From assembly GCF_019130065.1 (NCBI RefSeq), contig NZ_JAHSPG010000006.1:62001-126000 (forward strand): a stretch of 64,000 nt of DNA, in the 5' to 3' direction. Under the pieces are notes generated by a model. It made no database searches. It was not told the DNA's origin and was given only the letters and a program-made list of their open reading frames with translations. Origin of the DNA: Pinibacter aurantiacus (GTDB taxonomy: Bacteria; Bacteroidota; Bacteroidia; Chitinophagales; Chitinophagaceae). A program made the translations under genes and the position numbers. Shown piece by piece: positions 17,995 through 28,504 of this stretch; within the stretch, counting starts at the first letter, position 1, and each line of letters opens with the position of its first letter.

Positions 17995-18038
17995 CATGCG
18001 CCTAAGCAAAAGGCGCACAATGAACAAAAAACATTTGT

Positions 18039-18467
18039 ATGAACAGTTTCTATAATCGTTTACTGGCAATAGGTTTGGCCATCGTTATAATGAGCGGCTG
18101 TAAAGAAAAAAACACACAACAACAATTGGTTGAAAAAGTTTTTGTGGTAAACATCACTCCTGATTCGTCAAAAATGAGTGAATATCTTGCGTATCATAAA
18201 CAGGTATGGCCGGAAGTAGAAGCAGGTTTCAAAAAAGCGGGATACAAGAAAATTACATTGTATCGCTTTGATCATTTGTTAGTGATGAACATTACTGTTC
18301 CTGCAGATGCCGATTTAAACGAAATGGGCAAAGTAGCCGAATCGTACAGCCCCCGTTGCGCAGAATGGAACAAAATAATGAGCCATTACCAGGTAGGCGT
18401 TGCGGGAACTGCTGCAGGGCAAACCTGGGTGGAAGCGAAACCGTTTTATTCATTTGGTAATCAGTAA
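18039..18467 (+). CDS. Exported L-rhamnose mutarotase-family lipoprotein
   Basis: A protein of 142 residues. Residues 1-21 form a lipoprotein signal ending in MSGC, followed by KEKN. The rest matches the L-rhamnose mutarotase (RhaM, DUF718) fold: EYLAYHKQVWPEV with the key His and Trp, ITLYRFDHLLVMNITV, and the end segment CAEWNKIMSHYQ. RhaM interconverts the anomers of L-rhamnose; relatives act on L-fucose. Known RhaM is cytoplasmic, whereas this one should be membrane-anchored in the periplasm or on the surface. It lies 44 bp after the symporter gene, so it may supply the favoured anomer for uptake. A heptad-repeat element starts 2-3 bp after its stop. Confidence 0.85.
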   Translation: MNSFYNRLLAIGLAIVIMSGCKEKNTQQQLVEKVFVVNITPDSSKMSEYLAYHKQVWPEVEAGFKKAGYKKITLYRFDHLLVMNITVPADADLNEMGKVAESYSPRCAEWNKIMSHYQVGVAGTAAGQTWVEAKPFYSFGNQ

Positions 18468-18469
18468 AA

Positions 18470-18603
18470 AGGTCCTATTAATAATTAATAATTAAAAATT
18501 AATAGGATGGCATTCATCAGAAAACGCAGCTTCCTTGTTCGCAAGTGAGGCCTGTTCAAATTTTAGAGAGGTGCCATGTTAATTATTAATTATTAATTCC
18601 CAA
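18470..18603. repeat. Heptad tandem-repeat element, ATTAATA type
   Basis: Left array: ATTAATA, ATTAATA, ATTAAAA, ATTAATA between the clamps GGTCCT and AGGATGG. Right array (about 18579-18598): TTAATTA units in the opposite sense. The core shares CAAATTTTAGAG with the element at 2036-2155, so the two are copies of a longer, about 130-bp unit. It begins directly after the mutarotase stop. Confidence 0.85.
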
Positions 18604-18632
18604 TTGCACTAATACAAACTTAATAGCATTCT

Positions 18633-20906
18633 ATGTTTCTTTTAAAAAGAGCCTCGTCGCTCCTCGCTTTGTCATTGCTTACTACTTCTTTGTTTGCGCA
18701 AAGCGATTTTTCTACGCGTTATTTTAAAATTCATGTTAATGAAAAAGGTTTTATTACCAGCATGAAAAATATAACGGTAACGCCTAATCGCGAGTTTAGC
18801 CCAGTGGACCGTCCTTCTCCGTTGATGCTGCTATACGATGGCGCTAAGAAAATATATTATGAGCCCGTTAAAGCTGCTTATCAGAAAAAGGAAAAACTGA
18901 TAAAGCTTACATATAGCAATGGTTCTGTTGCCAGCATTCGCATCGATCCTCATTCAAAATATTTTAAAATGACGCTGCTGTCTCTTACAAAACGTGAAGG
19001 GATAGAAGGCATTCAGTGGGGGTATTATCATACCAACATCACCAATCTTTTTGGTGAAATTATTGGTGTAGCACGTGATACCAGCAGCAAAGTCAATTAT
19101 ACTATTGGCATGCTTGCTTTGAATGATAACACATTAGGAGGCGCTTCTTCAACTGTAGGAGATGCCGCACCTTTCCAGTATATCATTCACACGCCGGATG
19201 TTCAGCGCTTTCCTTTGCCCGACAGCTTGCATGAAGGGCAGGTCTTTAGCCTCGGTGGAAACGGCATCAGTGACGTTGCCTTTTATGCGCATAAAGAACC
19301 CTGGTACCGCATTATGTATGGCGATGCAGCGCAGGTAGATGAGAAAGGAAGAATATCTATAGCCTATCAATCAAGGGATCGTTCCGGTAAACGGGAAATA
19401 AGTTTTTCATTAATTCCCAATATGGCTGCTAACATTCCTAACCATATTGACGTACAACCTTTGCCCGGTGTGGATTATATCGGTTCTTCCGTAGCATTGT
19501 GGGGTAGCCCCGACAGCACTGCGTTGATGGATGTAATGCAGAATATCGTTTTATCGGAAAAGCTGCCGTATCCAACTTTTAATGGCAGGTGGGTGAAAGA
19601 TCCGGCGTCTTTTGTACCCGATGCAATGAGTGCAGGTAACCTTAACGATAGCATCATTTCTTACACACATCAACTTGGTTTCAAAGCAATCAGTCTTTAC
19701 GATCAAGGCTTCTTAAGAACCAACAGGGCCAATGAAGGTTATATAGATGGAAAGAATTTTGAACACAAGCCTATCAAAATGAATGCAGGTAACAAATCGC
19801 ACAAAGAGTTTTCTGCATTGGCTGCGAAATATGGAATCATTATAGGAAGAACGACCATCACCAACTCATTGCCTCCTGGTTCGCAAGATGCAAGCCCGGT
19901 GCCAAGCGACAGTCTTTGCTATCAGCAGAAACGCCTTCTTGCAAAATCAATCGATGCGAACGACACTATCATCATTGTCGACGATCCAAAACATATGGAG
20001 GAAATTGCAAGCTGGGAGGGGCATGGTGAAAATCTGAACATGATAAAAATTGGCAAAGAACTGATACATTATCTTGGAGTGTCCGATAAACCACCTTACC
20101 GTTTGTTGAATGTAAAACGTGGCTACTGGAAAACAACGCCTGCAAGTCATGCGGCTGAAGACACCATATACAAACTGCAGGTAACGGTTAATTACGGCTA
20201 CGATGGAATTATTCCGAACATGCAGTTGCAGGACAAAATTGCAGAATACTACGCAGACGTTTGTCGCATCAATGGGCTTGCTTATTATGATTTTGACGGA
20301 CAGGAATTCTTGTTTAACAACGGGCATGGCTATTATTCCACCAAGCGGTTTTTTCATAAAATGTTTGATCACGCAAAAAGCACCGGCGTTCCTTATATAA
20401 GATTTACTGGCGCAACTTTATCCGAAGGCTCATGGCATTATCAAAGTATTTGGAACGTTGGCGGCGGAAAGAATTTGTATGATGCTGATACGCGCGAGTG
20501 GGGCAGCACCACTAGCCAGGGCAAGGATTTGCGTGATGTAACCTATGGTAACTTTTTTCCGGTAGGAATGGGTGGAAATTTTCCCATCAATGCGAAATCA
20601 ACAGTTGAACAATATGAACATGTTCAGGCGATCTCAGTGGGAGTAGGAACTACTTACAGTTTAAGTTTGAATCAAAAAGATGTGGAAGCTTGCCCGCAGA
20701 AAGATGCCATCTTCCAAGTGATTCGCACATGGGAAGATGCAAGGGCCGCCAATGCGTTTCCCCGCTGGATAAAAACACAACTCGCTGATCCTGCCAAAAG
20801 CTGGAAACTGGAAGCAGCAAATGATGCAAATACATGGAAGCTGTACGAGGTGGTTAATGGTAAAAAACTACAGTCATTTGTTTTAAAAAGAGCCGCGGGA
20901 TATTAG
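18633..20906 (+). CDS. Unassigned secreted glycan-active enzyme
   Basis: I do not recognise the family of this 757-residue protein. A signal peptide ends near SLFAQ (residue 23). Residues 25-260 look like a beta-sandwich domain of the type found at the start of many glycoside hydrolases (SPLMLLYDGAKKIYYEPV). Residues 300-690 look like a (beta/alpha)8 barrel: GFKAISLYDQGF, then YGIIIGRTTITNS, then GLAYYDFDGQEF near 550, a strand end with clustered Asp and Glu that could hold the nucleophile or acid. The C-terminal 70 residues are probably a small beta domain. It precedes a GH120-like gene by 40 bp, so the two may act on the same plant-type glycan. Confidence 0.6.
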   Translation: MFLLKRASSLLALSLLTTSLFAQSDFSTRYFKIHVNEKGFITSMKNITVTPNREFSPVDRPSPLMLLYDGAKKIYYEPVKAAYQKKEKLIKLTYSNGSVASIRIDPHSKYFKMTLLSLTKREGIEGIQWGYYHTNITNLFGEIIGVARDTSSKVNYTIGMLALNDNTLGGASSTVGDAAPFQYIIHTPDVQRFPLPDSLHEGQVFSLGGNGISDVAFYAHKEPWYRIMYGDAAQVDEKGRISIAYQSRDRSGKREISFSLIPNMAANIPNHIDVQPLPGVDYIGSSVALWGSPDSTALMDVMQNIVLSEKLPYPTFNGRWVKDPASFVPDAMSAGNLNDSIISYTHQLGFKAISLYDQGFLRTNRANEGYIDGKNFEHKPIKMNAGNKSHKEFSALAAKYGIIIGRTTITNSLPPGSQDASPVPSDSLCYQQKRLLAKSIDANDTIIIVDDPKHMEEIASWEGHGENLNMIKIGKELIHYLGVSDKPPYRLLNVKRGYWKTTPASHAAEDTIYKLQVTVNYGYDGIIPNMQLQDKIAEYYADVCRINGLAYYDFDGQEFLFNNGHGYYSTKRFFHKMFDHAKSTGVPYIRFTGATLSEGSWHYQSIWNVGGGKNLYDADTREWGSTTSQGKDLRDVTYGNFFPVGMGGNFPINAKSTVEQYEHVQAISVGVGTTYSLSLNQKDVEACPQKDAIFQVIRTWEDARAANAFPRWIKTQLADPAKSWKLEAANDANTWKLYEVVNGKKLQSFVLKRAAGY

Positions 20907-20946
20907 TATAATTGCAACCTCAGATAAATTAAACGAAAAGCTTGCT

Positions 20947-22866
<1,920 letters not shown>

Positions 22867-22873
22867 GGGGAAA

Positions 22874-22908
22874 GGAGTTAGGAATTAGGAGTTAGATGTT
22901 AGATGTTG
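22874..22908 (+). repeat. Heptad tandem repeat, GGAGTTA type
   Basis: Five units: GGAGTTA, GGAATTA, GGAGTTA, GATGTTA, GATGTTG. The array starts 7 bp after the GH120 stop and has no inverted partner nearby. It directly precedes the inverted repeat at 22935-23045. Confidence 0.8.
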
Positions 22909-22934
22909 TTTAGTTAGGCTGTTTGGAAAATTAG

Positions 22935-23045
22935 AAGCATCTTGCTTGTCATTCCGGCGAAGGAGGTATCTGTTTTTTACACTAACGAAAAGTATGTGTG
23001 AACAATAACGCAGATAGCTCCTTCGTCTGGATGACAAGCAATCTT
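22935..23045. repeat. Long inverted repeat with TGTCATTC-type arms
   Basis: The arms (22935-22972 and 23011-23045) pair over about 35 bp with few mismatches. Key segments are TTGCTTGTCATTCC with GGATGACAAGCAA, and CGAAGGAGGTATCTG with CAGATAGCTCCTTCG. It lies between the GH120 gene and the lipoprotein nuclease-like gene. It ends in a T-run on the plus strand, so it could terminate the GH120 transcript. Confidence 0.82.
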
Positions 23046-23107
23046 TTTTGTAGGTTATGAACACCTCCATTGAATTAAAAATACAAGTAAGCTATAAAAA
23101 ATAATAA

Positions 23108-23890
23108 ATGAAAAGGATTTTGAATTGTGCAATAGTTGTTCTTGCGATCGCTTTTAATTACAGTTGTAAATCTTCTAAGAAGGCCCAGGGTTCTGCAAGC
23201 GAAACAATTACTGTCCTTACATACAATGTTAGGAATTGTCTTGGTTTGGACAATACGGTAAATTATCAACGTGTTGCTAATGTTATTTCAAAGATCAACG
23301 CGGATGTAGTAGCCATTCAGGAATTGGACAGCGCCACTAACAGAAGCAAACATGTAAGTGTGCTGCATGAGTTGGCTGGTTTAACAGGATTGGTCCCCAC
23401 TTATAATGCATCCATCAGCTACCAGGGAGGTAAATACGGTATAGGAATTCTTTCGAAGGAAAAGCCGTTGAATGTTGAAGGAATCTCGCTGCCGGGAACG
23501 GAAGAAAAAAGAAGTGCAGTAGTTGTTGAAATGAAAAACTATGTTTTTGTCTGCACGCATTTTTCATTAACAGAACAAGACAGAATAAAATCTGTGTCAT
23601 TGATCGATGAGCTTACCGAAAAATATGCTAAGCCCGTTTTGCTCGGTGGCGACTTGAATGCCACGCCTAATTCTTCAGTGGTAAAAGCGTTTTCAAAAAA
23701 CTGGAATATTCTGACTGATACTTCCAAGCTTACAATTCCAGCAAACAAACCGACTGAATGTATCGATTATATCATGGCACGCAAGCAGCAAGGCCGTACA
23801 TTAAAGGTCTTGCAGTCTGTAGTAGAGAATGAACCTGTGGCATCTGATCACTTGCCTGTTTGGATAAAAGTAAGCATGGGCAATAATTGA
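23108..23890 (+). CDS. Endonuclease/exonuclease/phosphatase-family lipoprotein
   Basis: A protein of 260 residues with a lipoprotein signal ending in YSC (Cys20). The rest is an EEP-fold domain: TYNVRN near 40, VVAIQELD with the metal-binding Glu near 71, VCTHFSL, LLGGDLNATPNS near 180 with the catalytic Asp and Asn, and SDHLPVW with the Asp-His pair near 245. The superfamily includes DNases, sphingomyelinases and inositol phosphatases. Exported Bacteroidota members are mostly uncharacterised phosphodiesterases. Its TGA stop is inside the first unit of a heptad-repeat array, which means the last codons lie next to the repeat. Confidence 0.85.
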   Translation: MKRILNCAIVVLAIAFNYSCKSSKKAQGSASETITVLTYNVRNCLGLDNTVNYQRVANVISKINADVVAIQELDSATNRSKHVSVLHELAGLTGLVPTYNASISYQGGKYGIGILSKEKPLNVEGISLPGTEEKRSAVVVEMKNYVFVCTHFSLTEQDRIKSVSLIDELTEKYAKPVLLGGDLNATPNSSVVKAFSKNWNILTDTSKLTIPANKPTECIDYIMARKQQGRTLKVLQSVVENEPVASDHLPVWIKVSMGNN

Positions 23891-24029
23891 AAATTGAAAG
23901 TTGAAAATTGAAAATGCAGAAGGTCGAACAATAGTAACACTGTTCGACCTTCTGCATTTTATAAAACAGGTGTAAAGTCAATATTCCAAGCACCTCATTT
24001 TCAATTTTCAACTTTCAATTTTCAATTTA
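23884..24029. repeat. Heptad tandem-repeat element, AATTGAA type, with central perfect hairpin
   Basis: The left array (AATTGAA, AATTGAA, AGTTGAA, AATTGAA; 23885-23914) and the right array in opposite sense (TTTTCAA, TTTTCAA, CTTTCAA, TTTTCAA; about 23998-24029) flank a perfect 20-bp hairpin. That hairpin has arms at 23911-23930 and 23941-23960 and a 10-nt loop. The left array overlaps the stop codon of the nuclease-like gene and the right array ends about 5 bp before the AraC stop. Confidence 0.9.
23911..23960. terminator. Perfect 20-bp hairpin between convergent genes
   Basis: The arms start AAAATGCAGAAGG and end CCTTCTGCATTTT. The genes on both sides converge, and each arm ends in A/T, so it is a good two-way terminator. 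It forms the centre of the heptad-repeat element. Confidence 0.8.
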
Positions 24030-24032
24030 TTC

Positions 24033-24902
24033 TCAACTCTCTTCAATCGCATATTGTTTTAAAAACTCTCTTGGCGATAATCCCTTAATTTCCTTGAAGT
24101 GTGTATTGAAGTTGGAAATGCTGTTATAGCCGCTATCATAGCACGCTTCCGTTACGTTGTGATTGCCTTCCAGCAATAACTTGGCAGCATGGCTGATGCG
24201 GATCTCCTTTACAAAGTCTATCAGGGTTCTGTTTGTTTTTTGTTTAAAAAAACGACAGAACGCAGAGGTGGACATCGTTGTTATATCGGCTACCTCTTGC
24301 AAGCTGATATCATTTTGGAAATTCCTGAAAATATGGTCAAATACTTTATTAATCTTTTGTGCCTCAGAAGAGCTGTCAACTGAATTGAAAAACGGAGACG
24401 ATAATATTTTAGCAGAAGACGATTGCGCTAGAATGTCAAGTAATTGCAACATCAAAGCAGCTCTTGTTAAACCTGTTTCAAACAACATTTGTTTCATCAC
24501 CATTTGTGCTCTCACCACTGTTTCTCCTGAAAACGAAACGCCTTTCGCTGCATTGTTGAAAAGGGTAACCAATGCTTTGGCTTCTGGTTTTTCCAATAGT
24601 TGATTGCCCAGGAAATTAGGGAAGAAATGAATCACAGTAGCATGTGGGTGTATCATAGGATCGATAGCCCTGTAGTACTGCCAGCAGTGCGGCAGATAGC
24701 TTCCCAAAAGTACAAGTTCGGTACCTTCAAAGTCTTCTATATGGTCACCAATAAATCGTTTGCCTGAAAGGTTTTCAATTAACGCAATCTCAAAATTGAC
24801 ATGACTTTTTAAGGTGGTATATTTTTTAACCTCAATCATATCAGATCGAACGGTAAAAGACTGATCCGGAGGAAATGTGAAATTCTCGTAGATGTATTGC
24901 AT
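24033..24902 (-). CDS. AraC-family transcriptional regulator
   Basis: A protein of 289 residues. The N-terminal part is a cupin-like sensor (YTTLKSHVNFEIALIE, then the GTELVLLGSYLPHCW segment). The last 100 residues are the AraC helix-turn-helix pair: VADITTMSTSAFCRFFKQKTN and ACYDSGYNSISNFNTHFKEIKG, ending SPREFLKQ. AraC proteins of this kind bind sugars and activate transport or catabolic genes. It is divergent from the SusC/SusD and glycosidase locus that starts at 25314, with about 410 bp between them, so it is the probable regulator of that locus. Confidence 0.88.
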   Translation of the reverse strand: MQYIYENFTFPPDQSFTVRSDMIEVKKYTTLKSHVNFEIALIENLSGKRFIGDHIEDFEGTELVLLGSYLPHCWQYYRAIDPMIHPHATVIHFFPNFLGNQLLEKPEAKALVTLFNNAAKGVSFSGETVVRAQMVMKQMLFETGLTRAALMLQLLDILAQSSSAKILSSPFFNSVDSSSEAQKINKVFDHIFRNFQNDISLQEVADITTMSTSAFCRFFKQKTNRTLIDFVKEIRISHAAKLLLEGNHNVTEACYDSGYNSISNFNTHFKEIKGLSPREFLKQYAIEES

Positions 24903-25313
24903 CGTTAGTTGGCTATGTATTGCAAATTAAAAGAAATAATCATTTGCCGCGTGTTTTCTTTCGTGCAGAATGATTGAGAAATACAATCATGAATTGGTAA
25001 CGTAAACTTCTTTATAAAAAATGCAATCCTGTGTTTATTACTCCCCGGTTATAAGTGTTTGAATCAATGTTGGTTAGTTGGGTAGAAAAAGATAACATGA
25101 TCGTGTCAGTCCGCATGAGTCGCCTGTTTTCATGAATACATATATGTGAGTTTGCACAACTGGATAAGATTAAGTGTCTGAATACATATGTTAAAAAAAC
25201 GGTAGTGATTGGCAAATAACCAGTTGTTATCCGGTTGTAGAAAAATGAATTTTGAGGTAGTTGGAGATGTGATCACTGCATTCCAATTATCTGTTAATTC
25301 AAAACTTTAACTA
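24903..25313. other. Divergent control region between AraC gene and SusC gene
   Basis: About 410 bp without a convincing gene. Only short chance frames are present on both strands. It should hold the promoters for the AraC gene and for the SusC/SusD locus. I cannot point to a clear AraC site. Confidence 0.5.
25224..25254 (+). promoter_or_regulatory. Weak Bacteroidota-type promoter candidate for SusC gene
   Basis: TTG at 25224-25226 is followed, after 20 bp, by GAATTTTG at 25247-25254, one mismatch from the TAnnTTTG box used by the Bacteroidota primary sigma factor. The leader to the start codon would be about 55 bp. Confidence 0.25.
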
Positions 25314-28300
25314 ATGATCAGTTTGCCAAAACTAACGATGATAGCAACGAGCATGTCTTGCTTGCTTTTGCTAAGCGATCTGTCTTACGCGCAGGCACCC
25401 AAGGAGGTGACCGGTCATGCACAGGAAACCATAGTGGTGAAAGGTGTTGTACAGGATTCGAAAGATTTATCCCCCCTTTCAGGAGCTGTTATTCAACAGC
25501 AGGGAAGTTCCTTAAAAACCGCAGCTAATGATAAAGGAGCGTTTGAAATAAGAGTTCCTGCTAAAAGTAAGCTTATTGTATCAATGGTTGGTTACAGCAC
25601 AATCGTTGTTAATGCTGCACCGGATGTAGTTATAAAACTCGAAACCCATGCCAGCAGCATGGAAGACGTGGTTGTAATCGGTTACGGTAGCCAAAAGAAG
25701 GAGTTACTCACTGGTTCTGTTGCTAACATGAAATTTAAAGAAGCAGATAAAGAAATGCCAAGCACAATGTTGGCCAATGTATTAGCCGGGCAAATGGCCG
25801 GCGTAAATGTTTCAACGCCTACCGGTCTTCCGGGGCAAGCTCCAACGCTTACTATCAGGACAGTAACAACATTCAATGCTGCAGGACAGCCAGTACTGTA
25901 TGTAATAGATGGAAAAATTATGGGGGCTACCGATTTCAACAATTTAAGCCCTAACGACATTGATAATATTACTGTATTGAAAGATGCTGCTTCTACAGCT
26001 ACATACGGATCGAGAGGTGCCGGCGGTGTAGTACTTGTTACTACTAAAACAGGTGTAGCGGGCAAAGCGAGGATCAACTATTCTTTTAATACTGGTACAG
26101 ACAAAAGGGCAAAGAATGTTCCTTTAACGAGTGCGGTGCAGGCAGGAGAATTATATCAACGAATCAATCCTACGTCTGATCCTGCAGGCTGGGGATGGAC
26201 ACAAAGCGACATCGATTATTTTAAGAACATTAATAACGGATGGGGTTATGATCAACTGGGTGCAGTATGGCGCGACCCATCCACAACTTCCCACAATCTA
26301 AGTGCGTCAGGGGGAACCGATAAACTTCGATACTATGTAGGTGGCTCCTATGTAAAGCAAAATGGTTTTCTAAACAACCTGAAGTATGACAAATACAATG
26401 TAAGAGCGAACATTACCACCAACCTTACGAAAAACCTGGAAATCTTTGCCGGGTTATCACTTAACAATGATCTTACTTATAGCACTACTAATACTTCAGT
26501 TGGCGATCCTAACGGCATTTATACCAAATTGCTTGTATGGCAGCCCGACCAACCTGTGTGGACCAACACCGGTAAGCCTATTGATTACGGCTGGATAGCA
26601 AACGTAGGCGCTGAAACGCGTGGAGATGGCGGCTATATTAACAGTAACTATTTAAAACCGGTAATTAATTTACGAGGTACTTACAAAGTTCCCTTCGTTA
26701 AAGGCCTGAGTGCTATTGCTAACTACAGCAAATCGTATACAGATAACCGCACCAAGACTTTTCAAAAACAATACACGATGTATGTGATGCAAAAACAAGG
26801 GTTACATATCATCAGTACAAATGACACGGGTATCGTTTCAACGAAAACCTCTTCGCAGGTGAGTCAAAGCTATATCCAGGAGGATGCAGGATGGGGTGAA
26901 GACAGGCAGCTCAATCTTCAGTTAAATTATGAGCGAGCCTTTGGACAACATCACGTAAAGGGCTGGTTGGTGTACGAAAATTTTGTGCAGTCCGGTCTGG
27001 GAATGTCTGCAGGCATCAACGGTTTCCCGGTATATACTACTGACCAATGGTGGGCAGCAAGTACCAGCAATGCACAATCATATGTTTCTAACAACACTAA
27101 ATACTCAGATACGACGATTGGCAGAAAATCGTGGGTGGGCCAGTTCTTCTATGACTATGCCGGAAAATACCTCGCCAGCTTTACCTATCGTTACGATGGT
27201 TCTATGAGGTTCGCACCCGATCAGCGTTGGGGTTTCTTCCCATCGGGATCTGTCGGTTGGGTAATCTCAAAAGAATCATTCTTTAAAGTAAACTGGATCG
27301 ACATGTTAAAAGTAAGAGCTTCTGCCGGTCTTGTGGGTAATGATGCTGTACCTAGTTATTATTGGCAGGAAACTTACGTACCAGGTAAGTCCGCTTATTT
27401 CGGAACCAATCCTTCGACCAATGCTGGCGTTACATATGGAAGTATCCCGAATAAGAATTTGACATGGGAGAAATCGCTGAACAAGAATATAGGCGTTGAT
27501 CTTAACTTCTTAAGACATTTCAATGCAACAGCTGAATACTGGCATACGCATACCTATGATATCCTGGGCCTCAGAACAACTTTGGTACCTCCAACTTTCA
27601 GCCCGACCTTGCCTGCCTACAATTATGGCGTCGTGAATGCGCAAGGTGTTGATGTTAATTTAGGCTATGCCAACAGAGCCGGTAAAGTAAACTTCCATAC
27701 CAATATTACAGCCTCTTACGGCGCGGCAAAGTATGAACTGCGTGATGTGAACGCTACTTACGATTGGCAGACTTTTAATGGCAGAAGTACTACTTATATA
27801 GCGGGATATAAAGTGGCGGGCATGTTAAGAACACAGGACGATCTTGATCAATTTACAAAAGCAAATCCTAATTACAATTTCAATGGAAACAAACCGGCAT
27901 TGGGACAATTGGTATATGCCGACTTAGCGGGTGCCGGAAATGTAAAAACACCGGATGGAAAAATTGATAGCTACGATGGTACTGTTCTTAGAAAGAACAA
28001 CAACCCGGTTGTGCTGGGCTTGAACTTAGGCGCTGAGTGGAAAGGATTTACCATAGAAGCGACATTCAACGGAATGGTAAGGCAGTGGAAGTCCTTTAAT
28101 GATCTCAGCGGTGGCGTGGAATGGAACAGGGTTTGGAACCAATGGTACAGCAACAGCTGGAGCACGAGTAGCCCTAATGCGTGGTTGCCTAAGAGATATT
28201 CAGCCAATGATGGAACCAAAGACGTAAATAACTCTGGCAGTAATTTCTGGTACGCAAATGCAAGTTTTGTGCGCCTGAAATTTTTGAACCTCGCTTATTC

Positions 28301-28478
28301 GTTGCCGTCTCAGTATGTTCAAAAGATCGGCGTACAGAGTATCAGGTTCTATTTCTCGGGAGCTAATTTATTTGTGATCAGCAAATTCAATAAAAAGTAT
28401 TACGATCCTGAAATGAGCGGTGGTACTGCATTTCCTATCATGAAGTCTGTAAATTTCGGTGCAAGCATCACTCTCTAA
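25314..28478 (+). CDS. SusC/RagA-family TonB-linked outer membrane protein
   Basis: A protein of 1054 residues, the usual length. A signal peptide ends near LSYAQ (residue 27). Residues 40-110 form the carboxypeptidase-regulatory-like domain (VVKGVVQDSKDLSPLSGAVI and VSMVGYSTIVV). The TonB-box-like segment MEDVVVIGYGSQKKE follows near 122, then the plug (VLYVIDGKIMGATDFN, DIDNITVLKDAASTATYGSRG) to about 245, then the 22-strand barrel. SusC proteins carry oligosaccharides through the outer membrane with a SusD lid. The SusD gene starts 26 bp downstream. The AraC gene is divergent. Genes for GH95-like, GH110 and GH20 enzymes follow, so the cargo is probably a fucose-, galactose- and HexNAc-bearing glycan. 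Confidence 0.93.
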   Translation: MISLPKLTMIATSMSCLLLLSDLSYAQAPKEVTGHAQETIVVKGVVQDSKDLSPLSGAVIQQQGSSLKTAANDKGAFEIRVPAKSKLIVSMVGYSTIVVNAAPDVVIKLETHASSMEDVVVIGYGSQKKELLTGSVANMKFKEADKEMPSTMLANVLAGQMAGVNVSTPTGLPGQAPTLTIRTVTTFNAAGQPVLYVIDGKIMGATDFNNLSPNDIDNITVLKDAASTATYGSRGAGGVVLVTTKTGVAGKARINYSFNTGTDKRAKNVPLTSAVQAGELYQRINPTSDPAGWGWTQSDIDYFKNINNGWGYDQLGAVWRDPSTTSHNLSASGGTDKLRYYVGGSYVKQNGFLNNLKYDKYNVRANITTNLTKNLEIFAGLSLNNDLTYSTTNTSVGDPNGIYTKLLVWQPDQPVWTNTGKPIDYGWIANVGAETRGDGGYINSNYLKPVINLRGTYKVPFVKGLSAIANYSKSYTDNRTKTFQKQYTMYVMQKQGLHIISTNDTGIVSTKTSSQVSQSYIQEDAGWGEDRQLNLQLNYERAFGQHHVKGWLVYENFVQSGLGMSAGINGFPVYTTDQWWAASTSNAQSYVSNNTKYSDTTIGRKSWVGQFFYDYAGKYLASFTYRYDGSMRFAPDQRWGFFPSGSVGWVISKESFFKVNWIDMLKVRASAGLVGNDAVPSYYWQETYVPGKSAYFGTNPSTNAGVTYGSIPNKNLTWEKSLNKNIGVDLNFLRHFNATAEYWHTHTYDILGLRTTLVPPTFSPTLPAYNYGVVNAQGVDVNLGYANRAGKVNFHTNITASYGAAKYELRDVNATYDWQTFNGRSTTYIAGYKVAGMLRTQDDLDQFTKANPNYNFNGNKPALGQLVYADLAGAGNVKTPDGKIDSYDGTVLRKNNNPVVLGLNLGAEWKGFTIEATFNGMVRQWKSFNDLSGGVEWNRVWNQWYSNSWSTSSPNAWLPKRYSANDGTKDVNNSGSNFWYANASFVRLKFLNLAYSLPSQYVQKIGVQSIRFYFSGANLFVISKFNKKYYDPEMSGGTAFPIMKSVNFGASITL

Positions 28479-28504
28479 TTCGTCAAGTTTAAAGTATAAA
28501 CAAA

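Noticed and set aside
17998-18025. Terminator between symporter and mutarotase genes (GCGCC with GGCGC)
   Set aside because: The stem has only five base pairs and the genes probably form one transcript.
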